A stretch of 64,000 bases of DNA from Paraburkholderia sp. BCC1884 (GCF_900996225.1 NZ_CAAJGL010000068.1:1736001-1800000); one strand, 5' to 3'. Shown: positions 27,699 to 37,079, counted from the first letter of the stretch. Notes: generated by a model from the letters alone, not told the origin. Translations and numbers: made by a program.

Positions 27699-28271
27699 CT
27701 ACTCGTGGCGCGTCATGCGCAGCATCGACGTGTCGTAGCCCAGCGCGCGAACCCGTTCTATCAGTTCTGCTTTTTCCGCTGAAGGCGGCGCGGCCTCGCG
27801 CGTCAGAATCCACAGATAGCGGCCACCCGGTTCGCCGACGATCGACCAGCGATAGTCGTCCGCGTGATCCAGAACCCAGTAGTCGCCGAAGAAAAACGGC
27901 CCGAAAAACGACACCTTCAATTTGGCGTTGTCCGAACCCGCAACCACTTTCGCGCGGCCTTTGGCGACGTCCAGTGGGCCGCTCACGCCGCCCTTATGGC
28001 AACTGTTCGTCACGTCGATCAGGCCGTCGTCGCGCGCGGCGTAGTCCGCGGTGACGGCTTCGCAATCGCGTTCGAAGCCGTTTTCATAGCGTGCCAGTTC
28101 GTACCAGCGGCCCACGTAGCGGGCCAGGTCCACCGGCTTGGCGGGCTGCGGCACGTGGGCGTTGCCGCGTTTGCCGGCGGGATTGAGCGCGCAGGCGCCG
28201 AGCAGGCATACCGCACCGAGCGCGAGCGAGATGGCGCTCACACGCAATACGGGCTGAGGACGAACGGCCAT
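27699..28271 (-). CDS. Lipocalin-family lipoprotein (Blc type)
   Basis: A 190-residue outer-membrane lipoprotein. The signal peptide ends in CLLGAC with Cys near residue 28, and the lipocalin GxW motif appears in LARYVGRWYELARYENGFE. The remaining barrel strands (VTNSCHKGG, GRAKVVAG, KLKVSFFGPFFFGDYWVLDHADDYRW, GRYLWILTRE) match bacterial Blc. It binds lipids or fatty acids and is often stress induced. ATG 28271 has GGAG 7 bases upstream. Same strand as and upstream of the XRE gene. Confidence 0.93.
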   Translation of the reverse strand: MAVRPQPVLRVSAISLALGAVCLLGACALNPAGKRGNAHVPQPAKPVDLARYVGRWYELARYENGFERDCEAVTADYAARDDGLIDVTNSCHKGGVSGPLDVAKGRAKVVAGSDNAKLKVSFFGPFFFGDYWVLDHADDYRWSIVGEPGGRYLWILTREAAPPSAEKAELIERVRALGYDTSMLRMTRHE

Positions 28272-28509
28272 GAGGTGACTCCGGAGCAGGGGACGTTTTG
28301 AGTCAGCACGTGATGTGCCAGAGGTCACGCGATGTCACATGGCTCGCGCGAAACACCGGGTCAGTCCGGAGATTCACGCACCCTGCGGGTCCGCGCGCGT
28401 TTATCATAGTGCCCAATCACCAGACAGCGAATTCCATATCGCCGCCTTGCTGTGCAGCGTTCACGCACATCATCCACGAGACACGGCGACTCATGCCGCA
28501 ACAGGCTTT

Positions 28510-29217
28510 ATGAACACCACACCCGACGCTCTTTCCCGCCCCTCGATCCGCGCCTTGACCTTACTCGAAGGGCGCGTACTTAGTGTGCTCGTCGAAAAAC
28601 AGCACACCGTGCCGGACAGTTATCCGCTCTCGCTGAATGCGCTCACCCTGGGCTGCAACCAGAAGACCGGCCGCGCACCGGTGATGAACGCAACCGAAGC
28701 CGAAGTGTTGACCGCCGTCGACGGCCTGAAGCGTCTGAGCCTCGTGATGGAAGGCAGCAGTAGCCGCGTGCCGCGTTTCGAGCAGAACATGAACCGCGTG
28801 CTGGGCTTGCCGAGTCAGTCGGGGGCGTTGTTGACTACCTTGCTGCTGCGCGGTCCGCAAACCGCTGCGGAGTTGCGTCTGAATAGCGCGCGTCTGCATG
28901 GCTTCGCCGATATCTCGTCGGTCGAAGCCTTTCTCGACGAACTGGCGGTCAACGACCCGCCACGCGTGGTCAAGCTGGCACGCACGCCAGGCGAGCGCGA
29001 GAACCGCTGGATGCATCTGCTGTGCGGTGAAGTGAGCGCCAGTGAGCTTGCCCAGCCCGGCGCGGCGGAGGACGAGAGCGTGCCGCTGTCCGCGTTCGAG
29101 GCGGTGAAGGCGGAGCAGAAACGCCTCGCGGACGAAGTGAGCCGCCTGCAAACGGTGGTGCGCCGCATGGCCGCCGAGTTGGGCATCGACGCCGGCGATC
29201 TCACCGGCGGCGAGTGA
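28510..29217 (+). CDS. YceH-family (DUF480) winged-helix protein
   Basis: A 235-residue protein of the YceH/DUF480 family. It has two winged-helix-like halves (LEGRVLSVLVEKQHTVPDSYPLSLNALTLGCNQKT and ALLTTLLLRGPQTAAELRLNSARLHGF) and a C-terminal coiled coil (FEAVKAEQKRLADEVSRLQTVVRRMA). No enzyme activity is known; the fold suggests nucleic-acid or protein binding. ATG 28510 fits the family N-terminus (RALTLLEGRVLSVL follows about 15 residues later). Divergent from the lipocalin gene across 238 bases in which no further gene was seen. Confidence 0.9.
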   Translation: MNTTPDALSRPSIRALTLLEGRVLSVLVEKQHTVPDSYPLSLNALTLGCNQKTGRAPVMNATEAEVLTAVDGLKRLSLVMEGSSSRVPRFEQNMNRVLGLPSQSGALLTTLLLRGPQTAAELRLNSARLHGFADISSVEAFLDELAVNDPPRVVKLARTPGERENRWMHLLCGEVSASELAQPGAAEDESVPLSAFEAVKAEQKRLADEVSRLQTVVRRMAAELGIDAGDLTGGE

Positions 29218-29233
29218 CTGTCCAGGCCAACGC

Positions 29234-30094
29234 CTAGAACCTGTAATTCACCGAGGCAAGCGTGTTCAGTTCGAAGCGCTTCTGGGTGATCGGGCTGTTG
29301 GCCGCATTGTGCTCGAGACGGCCGAACGTGGCCGAGATCGAGCCATTCCAGTGCCGCGAAAAATCGTAGGTTACCTGCGCGTTCATGTGGATATCGCGCA
29401 CGCCCGCGCTGGTGTTGTACGTGGGTAGTCCCGACGCCGCGCTCTGCTGATCCGAGACGCCGAAGAAAGTCCGCGTGTAGGTGCCGTTCGCCCAGGTGAA
29501 GCCAGGCCCCACCGAAAACAGCCAGCCGCCGACCGGCGCCGACGCGACGAGGTCGGTGGTAACCGTCGTGCCTTGATGGTGACCGGCGATATCCTGGTAC
29601 AGCGCCACCGCGCCGGTGAACGCCCAGATGGTGTAGTCGGCAAACAGCTTGAGCTTGGGGCCGCCGTTCACATCGCCGAGGCCGCGCAGACGCGGATCGT
29701 CCGATTCCTTGCGCGACTGGAAATCGAAACTCAGGGCCGCGCCCAGGTGATAAGCGGGTCCACGCAGCACGTTCACACCCAGCACGTCCGGACCTTGCGA
29801 GAAGAACCGGTCGTCATAGGAGATGTCGAGCGCGGGGAACGGAATGTAGCTGAGTTGCCGTGAGCCCGGGTACCTGGGCGTGATCACGAGGCCGGGGCCG
29901 ACACCGATTTTCCATTTGCTGTCGGTGGCGGCGGTAGCGCCCGTGTCGGTGCTCATGTCGGTGCTCGTGCCGGTGTCGGCATCGTTCGCGTGGGCGGATT
30001 GCGCCGCGGTGCCCGACGCCAGCGCGGCGCCGAGCAGCAGCGCCACCCGCGCCGGTTTGTTCGCCCGCCGCCATACCGCGGCCAGCGCCGTCAT
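29234..30094 (-). CDS. MipA/OmpV-family outer-membrane protein
   Basis: A 286-residue outer-membrane beta-barrel. The signal peptide is cleaved around AQSAHAND (residue 37); a Thr/Asp-rich linker follows, then WKIGVGPGLVITPRYPGSRQLSYIPFPALDISYDDRFF, diagnostic of MipA/OmpV. The last residue is Phe (ASVNYRF), as required for barrel assembly. Family members act as scaffolds for murein enzymes or as porin-like proteins. The start ATG overlaps the stop of the hydrolase gene (ATGA), so the two are translated together. Confidence 0.92.
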   Translation of the reverse strand: MTALAAVWRRANKPARVALLLGAALASGTAAQSAHANDADTGTSTDMSTDTGATAATDSKWKIGVGPGLVITPRYPGSRQLSYIPFPALDISYDDRFFSQGPDVLGVNVLRGPAYHLGAALSFDFQSRKESDDPRLRGLGDVNGGPKLKLFADYTIWAFTGAVALYQDIAGHHQGTTVTTDLVASAPVGGWLFSVGPGFTWANGTYTRTFFGVSDQQSAASGLPTYNTSAGVRDIHMNAQVTYDFSRHWNGSISATFGRLEHNAANSPITQKRFELNTLASVNYRF

Positions 30095-30978
30095 GCGCGC
30101 TCCTTGCCGAGTGCGGCAAGCTGCCTCAAGCGCCGCGCCAGCGCCTTCGATACCACGGGTTGCCGCGCGCCGTCATCGCCGCTGTGCGCGGCCTCGCTCT
30201 CGCGCAGAAACAGCGCGGTTTCGCGCGCGACGATTTCGCGCTCGTTGTCCGACGTAATCATGTGATACGAATCATCCAGCCAGATTGTGCGTAAAAAAGC
30301 CGTGCCGATCGCGCCCGCGACGAAGCGTGCGTTGCGCGGACTCGACGTTTCGTCGTCGATGGCATGGACGATCAGGCAATCCGTCTTGATGTCGCGCACC
30401 AGCGTGCGCACGTGCGCCGCCAGCCGGCTCGCCTGATGCAATGCCGGCAACGAGATCGTGGACGGCCCGACTTCACTGAAGTCGCTGCGCTGCATCGCGC
30501 GGGCGATCTTCGCCCGCAGCGCTTCGTTGCGCAGCCCGAACGGCGCCGCTTCACGGTAGCGCCAGCGGTGGCGCATCGGCGTGTAGTAGGCAGCGTTCAG
30601 CAGGAAACGATACCAGGGGATGGCCCAGCCATCGTAAGAAAGTGTCAAGGACAGCAGCACCAGCGACTGCGCCTGCGGCCGCTTATGCGCGAGGGCCAGC
30701 GCGAGTGCCGCGCCGATCGACAGACCGCAGATCGAGACGCGCGCAAACCGCGCGGCGAGGGCGTCGTACTCGCGCGCGGCGGCGTCGAGCCACAGTTCCA
30801 TGGCAGCTTCTTTCGAGCCGGCGCTATAACCGGGTAGCAACGGCGCGCAGGTGGTGAAGCCTTCGGCGTTCAGAAAGCGCGCGAGATAGCGCAATTCGAG
30901 CGGCGAGCTGGACAGGCCGTGCAGCATCAGCACGGCGTGGTTGTCGCCGGGGAAGAACAGACGGGTCGGTTCACTCAC
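30091..30978 (-). CDS. Alpha/beta hydrolase (carboxylesterase/lysophospholipase-like)
   Basis: A 295-residue hydrolase starting at GTG 30978, which has GGAG 8 bases upstream. The oxyanion region is VLMLHGLSSSPLELRYLARFL and the nucleophile elbow is ICGLSIGAALAL (GLSIG). The acid is probably in LIVHAIDDETSSP and the base in WLDDSYHMITSD. No leader peptide, so cytoplasmic. Sandwiched between the DUF4118 membrane protein gene (3-base gap) and MipA (4-base overlap), forming a three-gene operon. Substrate unknown. Confidence 0.88.
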   Translation of the reverse strand: MSEPTRLFFPGDNHAVLMLHGLSSSPLELRYLARFLNAEGFTTCAPLLPGYSAGSKEAAMELWLDAAAREYDALAARFARVSICGLSIGAALALALAHKRPQAQSLVLLSLTLSYDGWAIPWYRFLLNAAYYTPMRHRWRYREAAPFGLRNEALRAKIARAMQRSDFSEVGPSTISLPALHQASRLAAHVRTLVRDIKTDCLIVHAIDDETSSPRNARFVAGAIGTAFLRTIWLDDSYHMITSDNEREIVARETALFLRESEAAHSGDDGARQPVVSKALARRLRQLAALGKERA

Positions 30979-30981
30979 GGC

Positions 30982-31752
30982 TCAGGCTCCGATCCGCAAG
31001 ACGAGGAAGTCGCCGGCATGCGTCGTGAAGCGCTCGCACACGCACTCGGTCAGCCTCGACAGGCCGTCGCCGCTTCTCAGGCGCACACGGTGGCTGCCCG
31101 GCAACAGCGCCTTGCTGAGCCGCTGGACGTCCTCGGGATCGACATCGGCAAAGCGCGGGCCGGGCGCGATTTCGTTGGGCAGGCGCGGCAGGGTGCCGGC
31201 CGGCTTGACGTCGTCGAGGGGCCGCAAGGCGTTGCGCTCGAGCGCCTGAATGAACACGAAGGTGCGGTGATGATGCGAAAGATGCCGCAGCAGGCGGTGC
31301 GTTTCGTCGACTGCCCGGCGCGCCAGCATGCGCTCGTTGTCGTGCCGCAGCAGCATTTCATAACGCGATTGCGCGACCGAGGCGATCAGCTCCGCGCGAC
31401 ACTGCGAGCGCCGCAAACGTTCGATCAGGACGATCACCAGCAGCGTCACCAGCGGATACGAAAACAGCAGCACCACGTCCGCCTGATTGAACACGGTAAT
31501 GGTGGCGTAAGGCGGGACGAACAGATAATCGGCGATGCCCAGGCCAAGGAGCATCACGGCCAATGCGGGCGCGAGTCCGAGAAAATATTCGACCAGCGAG
31601 GCCGCAATGCAAAACGCCGTGCCCGGCAGGAACGGGCCGATAAGAGGGTGCAGCAACATACGCACACCGCTTGCAACCGCCAATGCGGCAGCAGCGGCAA
31701 GCCAGGTGCGGGCTCCGCGAGGTGCCCAGCGTCGGGCATTCTGAACATCCAT
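30982..31752 (-). CDS. DUF4118-type membrane protein without kinase domain
   Basis: A 256-residue protein whose N-terminal 115 residues hold four hydrophobic helices in the KdpD-like DUF4118 arrangement (WLAAAAALAVASGV, FLPGTAFCIAASLVEYFLGLAPALAVMLLGLGIADYLF, VVLLFSYPLVTLLVIVLIERLRRS). The cytoplasmic C-terminal 140 residues show no histidine-kinase boxes or other domain I can name. It may be a truncated or adapted sensor. First gene of the operon with the hydrolase and MipA. Confidence 0.75.
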   Translation of the reverse strand: MDVQNARRWAPRGARTWLAAAAALAVASGVRMLLHPLIGPFLPGTAFCIAASLVEYFLGLAPALAVMLLGLGIADYLFVPPYATITVFNQADVVLLFSYPLVTLLVIVLIERLRRSQCRAELIASVAQSRYEMLLRHDNERMLARRAVDETHRLLRHLSHHHRTFVFIQALERNALRPLDDVKPAGTLPRLPNEIAPGPRFADVDPEDVQRLSKALLPGSHRVRLRSGDGLSRLTECVCERFTTHAGDFLVLRIGA

Positions 31753-31934
31753 AATATTTTTTCTAGGGAGCCGTTACGCTGCCCGATTGAGTGTGTCTGC
31801 GCTTTTCGCGCAGGCCGGACAATAGCATAAGAAAAGGGATGGTAAGCGGGGCTGAACGGAAATGCCGCAGGCGTGTGCGAGCCTCGAGTATTTCGAGTGC
31901 CTGACGAAAAAATGACGAGCTAATGGGCAGGTTT

Positions 31935-31958
31935 CCGGGCATCGCGCATGATGCCCGG
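31935..31958 (-). terminator. Hairpin downstream of the SLATT gene
   Basis: Perfect 9-bp arms CCGGGCATC and GATGCCCGG with a 6-base loop, 18 bases past the SLATT stop codon. No U-tract follows on the minus strand, so it may be an mRNA 3'-end stabiliser rather than an efficient terminator. Confidence 0.5.
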
Positions 31959-31976
31959 CGCGACCTTAAGCCATGC

Positions 31977-32480
31977 TTAAGCGGACTGGCGAGCGAGGCG
32001 TTGCTGGGTACGGTAGAAGATGCGCGGCGGCACGTTGGGCGAGTCTTCGGCGAGGCGGTCGAGCTCGTCGCGGATTGCGCTGAGATAGTGGCCGTCGCGG
32101 GCGTCGGCATCGCCCGCGAAGATCGCTTCGAGACGGCGGCGCACCGCGCCGTAACGTGCGCCGGCCGAGCGGTGTTTTTCGGCGCGTTCCGCATAGCGCA
32201 GGAAGGTCTGCAGCGCGGCGGAAACTGCCGCCGCGACGCTCACGAGGCCGACGAAAATCCGCAATGCCGCCGAGACCGCCTGCTCGTTCAACGACGCGAA
32301 CACCGCCGTGCCGACGAACGCGGTCAGCGCGGTGACGAGCCAGCCGAGCTGGCGATCGCGCGCCGAGAGCAGGTCGGCCATGTCGTAATGGCTCATCTGC
32401 GATTCACGAGCGCGCCGGATCCATTTCAGCAACAGTTCGTTTTCGTCGACGGGGGGCTCGTAGGCTGGCAGATTCTTCAT
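31977..32480 (-). CDS. SLATT-domain two-helix membrane protein
   Basis: A 167-residue protein with two adjacent membrane helices (LGWLVTALTAFVGTAVFASL and IFVGLVSVAAAVSAALQTFL) between polar N- and C-terminal parts. The spacing and the flanking SARDRQ... and FLRYAERAEKHRSAGARYGAVRRRLEAIFA match the SLATT family, predicted pore-forming effectors often paired with nucleotide-signalling or SLOG genes in anti-phage systems. Here no SMODS or SLOG partner is adjacent; neighbours are the Pot-like importer and the DUF4118 gene. ATG 32480 is preferred to longer starts, which add an arginine-rich tail without similarity. Role in immunity is a family-level inference. Confidence 0.75.
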   Translation of the reverse strand: MKNLPAYEPPVDENELLLKWIRRARESQMSHYDMADLLSARDRQLGWLVTALTAFVGTAVFASLNEQAVSAALRIFVGLVSVAAAVSAALQTFLRYAERAEKHRSAGARYGAVRRRLEAIFAGDADARDGHYLSAIRDELDRLAEDSPNVPPRIFYRTQQRLARQSA

Positions 32481-32669
32481 GTTGCTCGTCAAGGCAGGGC
32501 CGTTCGGTTTCGCGAGCGTGATGCCCGCGCCTGACGATACTGTGCCACATGAAGCGAGCGAACCCATGAAACGATGGCTGCGCCGGTGCGGCCTGGCTTG
32601 CCACGCTGAAGCGTTCGTCGTGCGCGCGGCCGCTGAGAGAGAAGTCACCGGTCGCGGCCGCGCAACCGC

Positions 32670-33575
32670 TTATTTCATTGCCACCACCGCGCGCCTGCGC
32701 GCCAGCAGTCTCACGCCGATCAGGCACACGGCCATCACGGTCAGCGAGAGAACCGTCGTCATCGTACCCAGCGCGTAAATCACCGGCGTGGTCACCGAGG
32801 TCGTGAGCCCTTGCAGTTCCAGCGGCAACGTATTCTGATCGCCGATCGCCTGGGATGTGCGGGCAATCTCGTCCCATGACAGCGTGAAGCCGAACATGGC
32901 GACGCCCACTACCGAGGGGCCGATGATCGGCAGCACGACATGGCGAAAACTCTGCCACGGTGTTGCACCGAGATCACGCGACGCTTCCTCATAAGCCGGG
33001 TTGAAGCGATTGAACACCGCGAACATCACCAGCAAACCGAACGGCAAGGTCCATGTCAGATGCGCGCCGAGCGCGGACGTGAAGAGCCCCATCGAGGTCG
33101 TGTAACTGTCAGTAAACGACTGATAACCCCAGCTCGTGGCAAGGTACTTCACGCCGTTGTCCAGCAGGCGGAACGTCAAACCGATACCGAGCGAAACGAT
33201 GATCGACGGCATGATCAAACTCGCGACGGACACGTAGAACACCGCCGTATCGCCGCGAAAGCGCCGGCGAAACGCAAGACCTGCCGCCACCGAAAACAGC
33301 ACGGTGAGCACCGTCACCGCCAGCGCGAGTCGCACCGAGCGGCCGAACGCGCCCCAGATGTCGACGTCGCCCACGCCGTCGCGCAACACCGCGAACCAGT
33401 GCAGCGACACGCCGCGCATCGGAAACGTAAGGCCGCCCTCGGGGCCTTGAAACGAAAGAATGAAAATCGTGATCACCGGGCCGTACAGGAACAGCACGAA
33501 CAGGCCGAACAGCAGCGCGAGCCAGTAAAAGCTCGCCGGGCGCCGTTCGCGATGAGGGTGACGGATAGCCTGCAT
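32670..33575 (-). CDS. ABC importer permease 2 (PotC-like)
   Basis: A 301-residue inner-membrane permease of the spermidine/putrescine-type family. Six helices are visible, with the EAA loop in EEASRDLGATPWQSFRHVVLPIIGPSVVG that contacts the ATPase. GGAG lies 8 bases before ATG 33575, which comes 2 bases after the stop of the preceding permease gene. Last gene of a four-gene importer operon (ATPase, binding protein, permease 1, permease 2). The transported compound is probably a polyamine-like or other cationic or nitrogenous organic molecule, judged by family only. Confidence 0.92.
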   Translation of the reverse strand: MQAIRHPHRERRPASFYWLALLFGLFVLFLYGPVITIFILSFQGPEGGLTFPMRGVSLHWFAVLRDGVGDVDIWGAFGRSVRLALAVTVLTVLFSVAAGLAFRRRFRGDTAVFYVSVASLIMPSIIVSLGIGLTFRLLDNGVKYLATSWGYQSFTDSYTTSMGLFTSALGAHLTWTLPFGLLVMFAVFNRFNPAYEEASRDLGATPWQSFRHVVLPIIGPSVVGVAMFGFTLSWDEIARTSQAIGDQNTLPLELQGLTTSVTTPVIYALGTMTTVLSLTVMAVCLIGVRLLARRRAVVAMK

Positions 33576-33577
33576 GC

Positions 33578-34492
33578 TCACAGCTCCTTGCGAATGTCGA
33601 CGACGCGCGTCAGGCCCCACACGATCATCAGCACGACCGCCAGCAGAATGATCGCGTTGGCCGCCGCCGCGGGAAATTGCAGGTAGCCGGTCTGCACCTG
33701 AATGATCTTGCCGACCGAGGCGATCTGCTGGCCGCCCATCACGCCGACCGTCAGGAAGTCGCCCATCACGATGGTGATCACGAAGATCGAACCGATCACG
33801 ATGCCGGTCTTCGAGAGCGGCAGCACGACGTCGCGCACCACCTGCCAGCCGCTTGCGCCGGCGTCGCGCGCGGCTTCGAGCAGCGACCGGTCGATGCGCA
33901 TCATCGCGTTGAAGATCGGCACGATCATGAAGAACGTATAGAGGTGCACGAAGGCGAGCACCACCGAAAAGTTCGAGTACAGGAGCCATTCGAGCGGCTG
34001 GTCGATCAGATGCGCACCGATCAGCGCCTGATTCGCGAGGCCGTTGCGGCCGAGCAGCGGCATCCACGAAATCATGCGGATCACGTTCGAGGTCCAGAAC
34101 GGAATCGTACAGAGCAGGAACAGCACGGTCTGCATGCTGGTGGTGCGCACGTGAAAGGCGAGGAAATACGCGAGCGAAAAACCCAGCAGCAGCGTCACGG
34201 CCCACACGATCGCGCAGAACCTGAGCGTCGACCAATAGGTCTTGAAGGTCACGCAGACATCCGTCATCGACGAACAGCCGTCGAAGATCGCCGCGTAGTT
34301 CTTCAAGGTGAAGGCCGGGATGATCTGGTATTCGTTGAAGTCCCAGAAACTGACGATCAGCGTGATGACCAGCGGCACGATAAAGAACAGCAGGAAGGTC
34401 AACGAAAGCGGCGTCGCCTGCAGCCACGCCGGTGCGCGGCGGTGGCGGACAGGCTCGTCCTGGGCATGCGAGGGAAGGTCGATCGTTGCCAT
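33578..34492 (-). CDS. ABC importer permease 1 (PotB-like)
   Basis: A 304-residue permease with about six helices (PLSLTFLLFFIVPLVITLIVSFW first) and the coupling motif EAARDAGASGWQVVRDVVLPLSKTGIVIGS. A periplasmic segment (YAAIFDGCSSMTDVCVTFKTYW) is longer than in E. coli PotB. It pairs with the downstream PotC-like gene. The 98-base gap to the binding-protein gene upstream contains no gene. Confidence 0.92.
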   Translation of the reverse strand: MATIDLPSHAQDEPVRHRRAPAWLQATPLSLTFLLFFIVPLVITLIVSFWDFNEYQIIPAFTLKNYAAIFDGCSSMTDVCVTFKTYWSTLRFCAIVWAVTLLLGFSLAYFLAFHVRTTSMQTVLFLLCTIPFWTSNVIRMISWMPLLGRNGLANQALIGAHLIDQPLEWLLYSNFSVVLAFVHLYTFFMIVPIFNAMMRIDRSLLEAARDAGASGWQVVRDVVLPLSKTGIVIGSIFVITIVMGDFLTVGVMGGQQIASVGKIIQVQTGYLQFPAAAANAIILLAVVLMIVWGLTRVVDIRKEL

Positions 34493-34590
34493 AAGCGAAT
34501 GTCTTGGGATGGACCGCGCGGTCGGATAGATTGCAACCGCCGGCGCATCAGCTGGTGATGCGTCGGCAGTCCGTTACTGCATCACGCCGT

Positions 34591-35886
34591 TCAGGCCGCG
34601 ATGAACTCGTTCCACTTCTGCACCATGTAGATGTTCTCGTCCATCACTGCATTCCAGCAGGCGATCGCGCCCATGCGCTGGGTGTACGAGCCGCCGTCGC
34701 GCACGCTGCCGGCTTTCTCGAGCAACTGGCCGTCCGGCGCCTTGATGTCCTGCGCGGCCGCCTTGCCTTCGATCCAGTAGTCCCACTCGTACGGCTGCAT
34801 ATGCGTCTTCGCCGTTTCGAGCACGCCGGAGTAATAGCCCTGGCGCATCAGATAAGCGCCGGCCCAGCCGTCCTGGAACCAGTTGACGAACTCGTAGGCG
34901 GCGTCGAGCTTCTTGCCTTGCAACGAGCGCGGAATGCCGAAGCCCGATGCCCACGAGCGATAGCCTTCCTTGAGCGGCTGGAATTTGCAGGGGATGCCCA
35001 TGGTGCGCACTTTCGTGACGGCGGGCGACCACATCGACTGAATCACCACTTCGCCCGAGGCCATCAGGTTCACGCTCTCGTTGAAGTCTTTCCAGAAGGC
35101 GCGGAATTGGCCGGCGCGCTTGGCTTCGATCAGGATCTTGATGGTCTGATCGATCTCGGCCTTGGTCATGTTGCCTTTGTCGCCGTATTTCATGTGACCC
35201 ATTGCCTCGATCGCCATGGCCGAGTCCATGATGCCGATCGCGGGAATGTTCAGGAGCGCGGCCTTGCCCTTGAATTGCGGATTGAGCAGTTCCGCCCAGC
35301 TGTCGATCGGACGCTTGATGAGGTCCGGACGAATGCCGAGCGTGTCCGCGTTGTAGGTGGTGGGAATCAGCGTCATCCATTCGGTCGGCGTCGGCGAGAA
35401 TTCGGTCGAGCGTGGGCCGGTCAGGAACATCACCTTCTTCGGCGCGGTGCCCTGGTCGCCGATCTTCTTGCCGTTGATTTCACCGCGCGTGAGCACCGGC
35501 GTGATCTTGTCGGCAAGCTTGATGCGTTTCGTGTCCATGCCCGCCAGCGTGCCGGCGGGGATCAGCTTCTTGAGCGAGAAATATTCGGTGTCGACGATAT
35601 CGAACGAGTTGGGCTGCGTGATGATGCGTTTGGCGACGTCGTCGGTGGTCACCGCTACATATTGAATCTCGATGCCGGTGTCTTCCTTGAACTTGCGCGC
35701 AATGTCGGCGCTCTGATTGACCGCCGTGCCGAGGTAGCGCAAGGTGATCTTCTCCTGCGCGTGCACGTACGGAAAGCCGGCGATGCCGGCCGCCGCGACG
35801 GCGCCCTTGATGAACGTGCGGCGCGACAGGCCTTTGTCCTTCACTTCCGTCGTGGCCGCTGCCGGGCTCTCGTTCGCTTCACTCAT
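34591..35886 (-). CDS. ABC substrate-binding protein, extracellular family 1, Tat-exported
   Basis: A 431-residue periplasmic binding protein. The N-terminus has a twin-arginine signal (LSRRTFIKGAVAAAGIAGFPYVHAQE), indicating export folded through Tat. The mature part begins with KITLRYLGTAVNQSADIARKFKEDTGIEIQYVAV and resembles PotD/PotF-type proteins but is longer. It is encoded between the ATPase and permease genes of the same importer. Ligand unknown; the genomic setting points to a nitrogen source. Confidence 0.9.
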   Translation of the reverse strand: MSEANESPAAATTEVKDKGLSRRTFIKGAVAAAGIAGFPYVHAQEKITLRYLGTAVNQSADIARKFKEDTGIEIQYVAVTTDDVAKRIITQPNSFDIVDTEYFSLKKLIPAGTLAGMDTKRIKLADKITPVLTRGEINGKKIGDQGTAPKKVMFLTGPRSTEFSPTPTEWMTLIPTTYNADTLGIRPDLIKRPIDSWAELLNPQFKGKAALLNIPAIGIMDSAMAIEAMGHMKYGDKGNMTKAEIDQTIKILIEAKRAGQFRAFWKDFNESVNLMASGEVVIQSMWSPAVTKVRTMGIPCKFQPLKEGYRSWASGFGIPRSLQGKKLDAAYEFVNWFQDGWAGAYLMRQGYYSGVLETAKTHMQPYEWDYWIEGKAAAQDIKAPDGQLLEKAGSVRDGGSYTQRMGAIACWNAVMDENIYMVQKWNEFIAA

Positions 35887-35931
35887 TGCTCTCTCCTCAG
35901 TTGACGTTCGTTGACGTTCGGTTTTTGCGGC

Positions 35932-36990
35932 TTATGCTGCCAGCGGATGTGCGTCCTGCTCGTTCCACCACACCACCACGCGCGCGTCGGGGCCGAGCCG
36001 AGCCGGGTCGTAGTCGCCGTCGCTCACGAGCGAGACCAGTTCCGGCGAGCCGTCGAGCGGATCGAGCGTCATACGCAGATGCGTGCCTTGATACTCGGCT
36101 TCACGCACCTTGCAAGGCACGCCGCCGATGCGCGTGAGGCCGTTGTCGCCGCTCGCGTTCTGCACCGGCGTGACGCCGTGCGGCACCACGCGCAGGTGAT
36201 CGGCACGCACGGTAAACAACCGGCCATTCGTGTTGAAGACGTTGTGACCGCCGAGAAAGCGCGCGACGAACTCGGTGCGCGGACGGTTGAACACCTCGTG
36301 CGGCGTGCCGCTCTGTTCGATGCGGCCGTGACTCATCACGACCACGAGATCGGCGAGCGCCATCGCTTCTTCCTGCGAGTGCGTGACGTGCACGAAGGTG
36401 ATGCCGAGTTCTTTCTGCCAGCGCTTGAGTTCGGCGCGCATCTGCACGCGCAGGAAGGGGTCGAGGGCGGAGAGCGGTTCGTCGAGCAGCAGGCAGCCCG
36501 GCTGATTCAACAACGCGCGCGCGAGCGCCACACGCTGCTGCTGGCCGCCGGATAGCTGCGCGGGTTTGCGTTCGGCGTAAGCGGACATCGCCACGAGTTC
36601 GAGCAGTTCGGCGGCGCGCTTGCGCCGCTCTTCCCTGGCGACGCCGCGCATCTTCAGGCTGAACGCGACGTTGTCGAGCGCGCTCAGATGCGGAAAGAGC
36701 GCGTAGTTCTGAAACACCATCGCCGTGCCGCGCGCAGCGGGTTCGGCCCGCGTGACGTTGCGCCCTGCGATCAGAACGTCACCTTCGGTGACGGATTCAT
36801 GCCCGGCGATCATGCGCAAGGTCGAGGTCTTGCCGCATCCCGACGGTCCGAGCAAGCAGCAATACTGGCCGCCCGCAATGCGCAGGTCGATCGCGTCCAC
36901 GGCCAGCGAATCGCCATATTGCTTCGACACGTGGACCAGTTCGATGTCGGCGGCTTTGGTTTCGAGCACCTTGGAGACAGGCTGAATCAT
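35932..36990 (-). CDS. ABC importer ATPase (PotA-like)
   Basis: A 352-residue ATPase. Walker A is LLGPSGCGKTSTLRMIAG, the signature is LSGGQQQRVALARALL, Walker B is CLLLDEPLSALDP, and the switch His is in FVHVTHSQEEAM. A C-terminal TOBE domain (FTVRADHLRVVPHG...) is present. ATG 36990 fits the family start; the sequence before it is non-homologous. First gene of the importer operon, transcribed from the sigma-54-like promoter at 37080-37095, about 90 bases upstream. Confidence 0.93.
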   Translation of the reverse strand: MIQPVSKVLETKAADIELVHVSKQYGDSLAVDAIDLRIAGGQYCCLLGPSGCGKTSTLRMIAGHESVTEGDVLIAGRNVTRAEPAARGTAMVFQNYALFPHLSALDNVAFSLKMRGVAREERRKRAAELLELVAMSAYAERKPAQLSGGQQQRVALARALLNQPGCLLLDEPLSALDPFLRVQMRAELKRWQKELGITFVHVTHSQEEAMALADLVVVMSHGRIEQSGTPHEVFNRPRTEFVARFLGGHNVFNTNGRLFTVRADHLRVVPHGVTPVQNASGDNGLTRIGGVPCKVREAEYQGTHLRMTLDPLDGSPELVSLVSDGDYDPARLGPDARVVVWWNEQDAHPLAA

Positions 36991-37079
36991 GAAGAAAATG
37001 TCCTCGTGAACGGCAAAGAGCGGGATGCACGGTAAGCCAACGCGGCACCCTGTTTGGCAGCGACGCGAAGCAGTGCAAA

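Noticed and set aside
31965..31981. CTTAAG-CCATG-CTTAAG near the SLATT stop codon
   Set aside because: Six-base palindromic copies overlapping the stop; probably chance and not a terminator.
32479..32778. Plus-strand frame in the gap between the SLATT and PotC-like genes
   Set aside because: Arginine-rich, no ribosome-binding site, and runs into the end of the permease gene in antisense.
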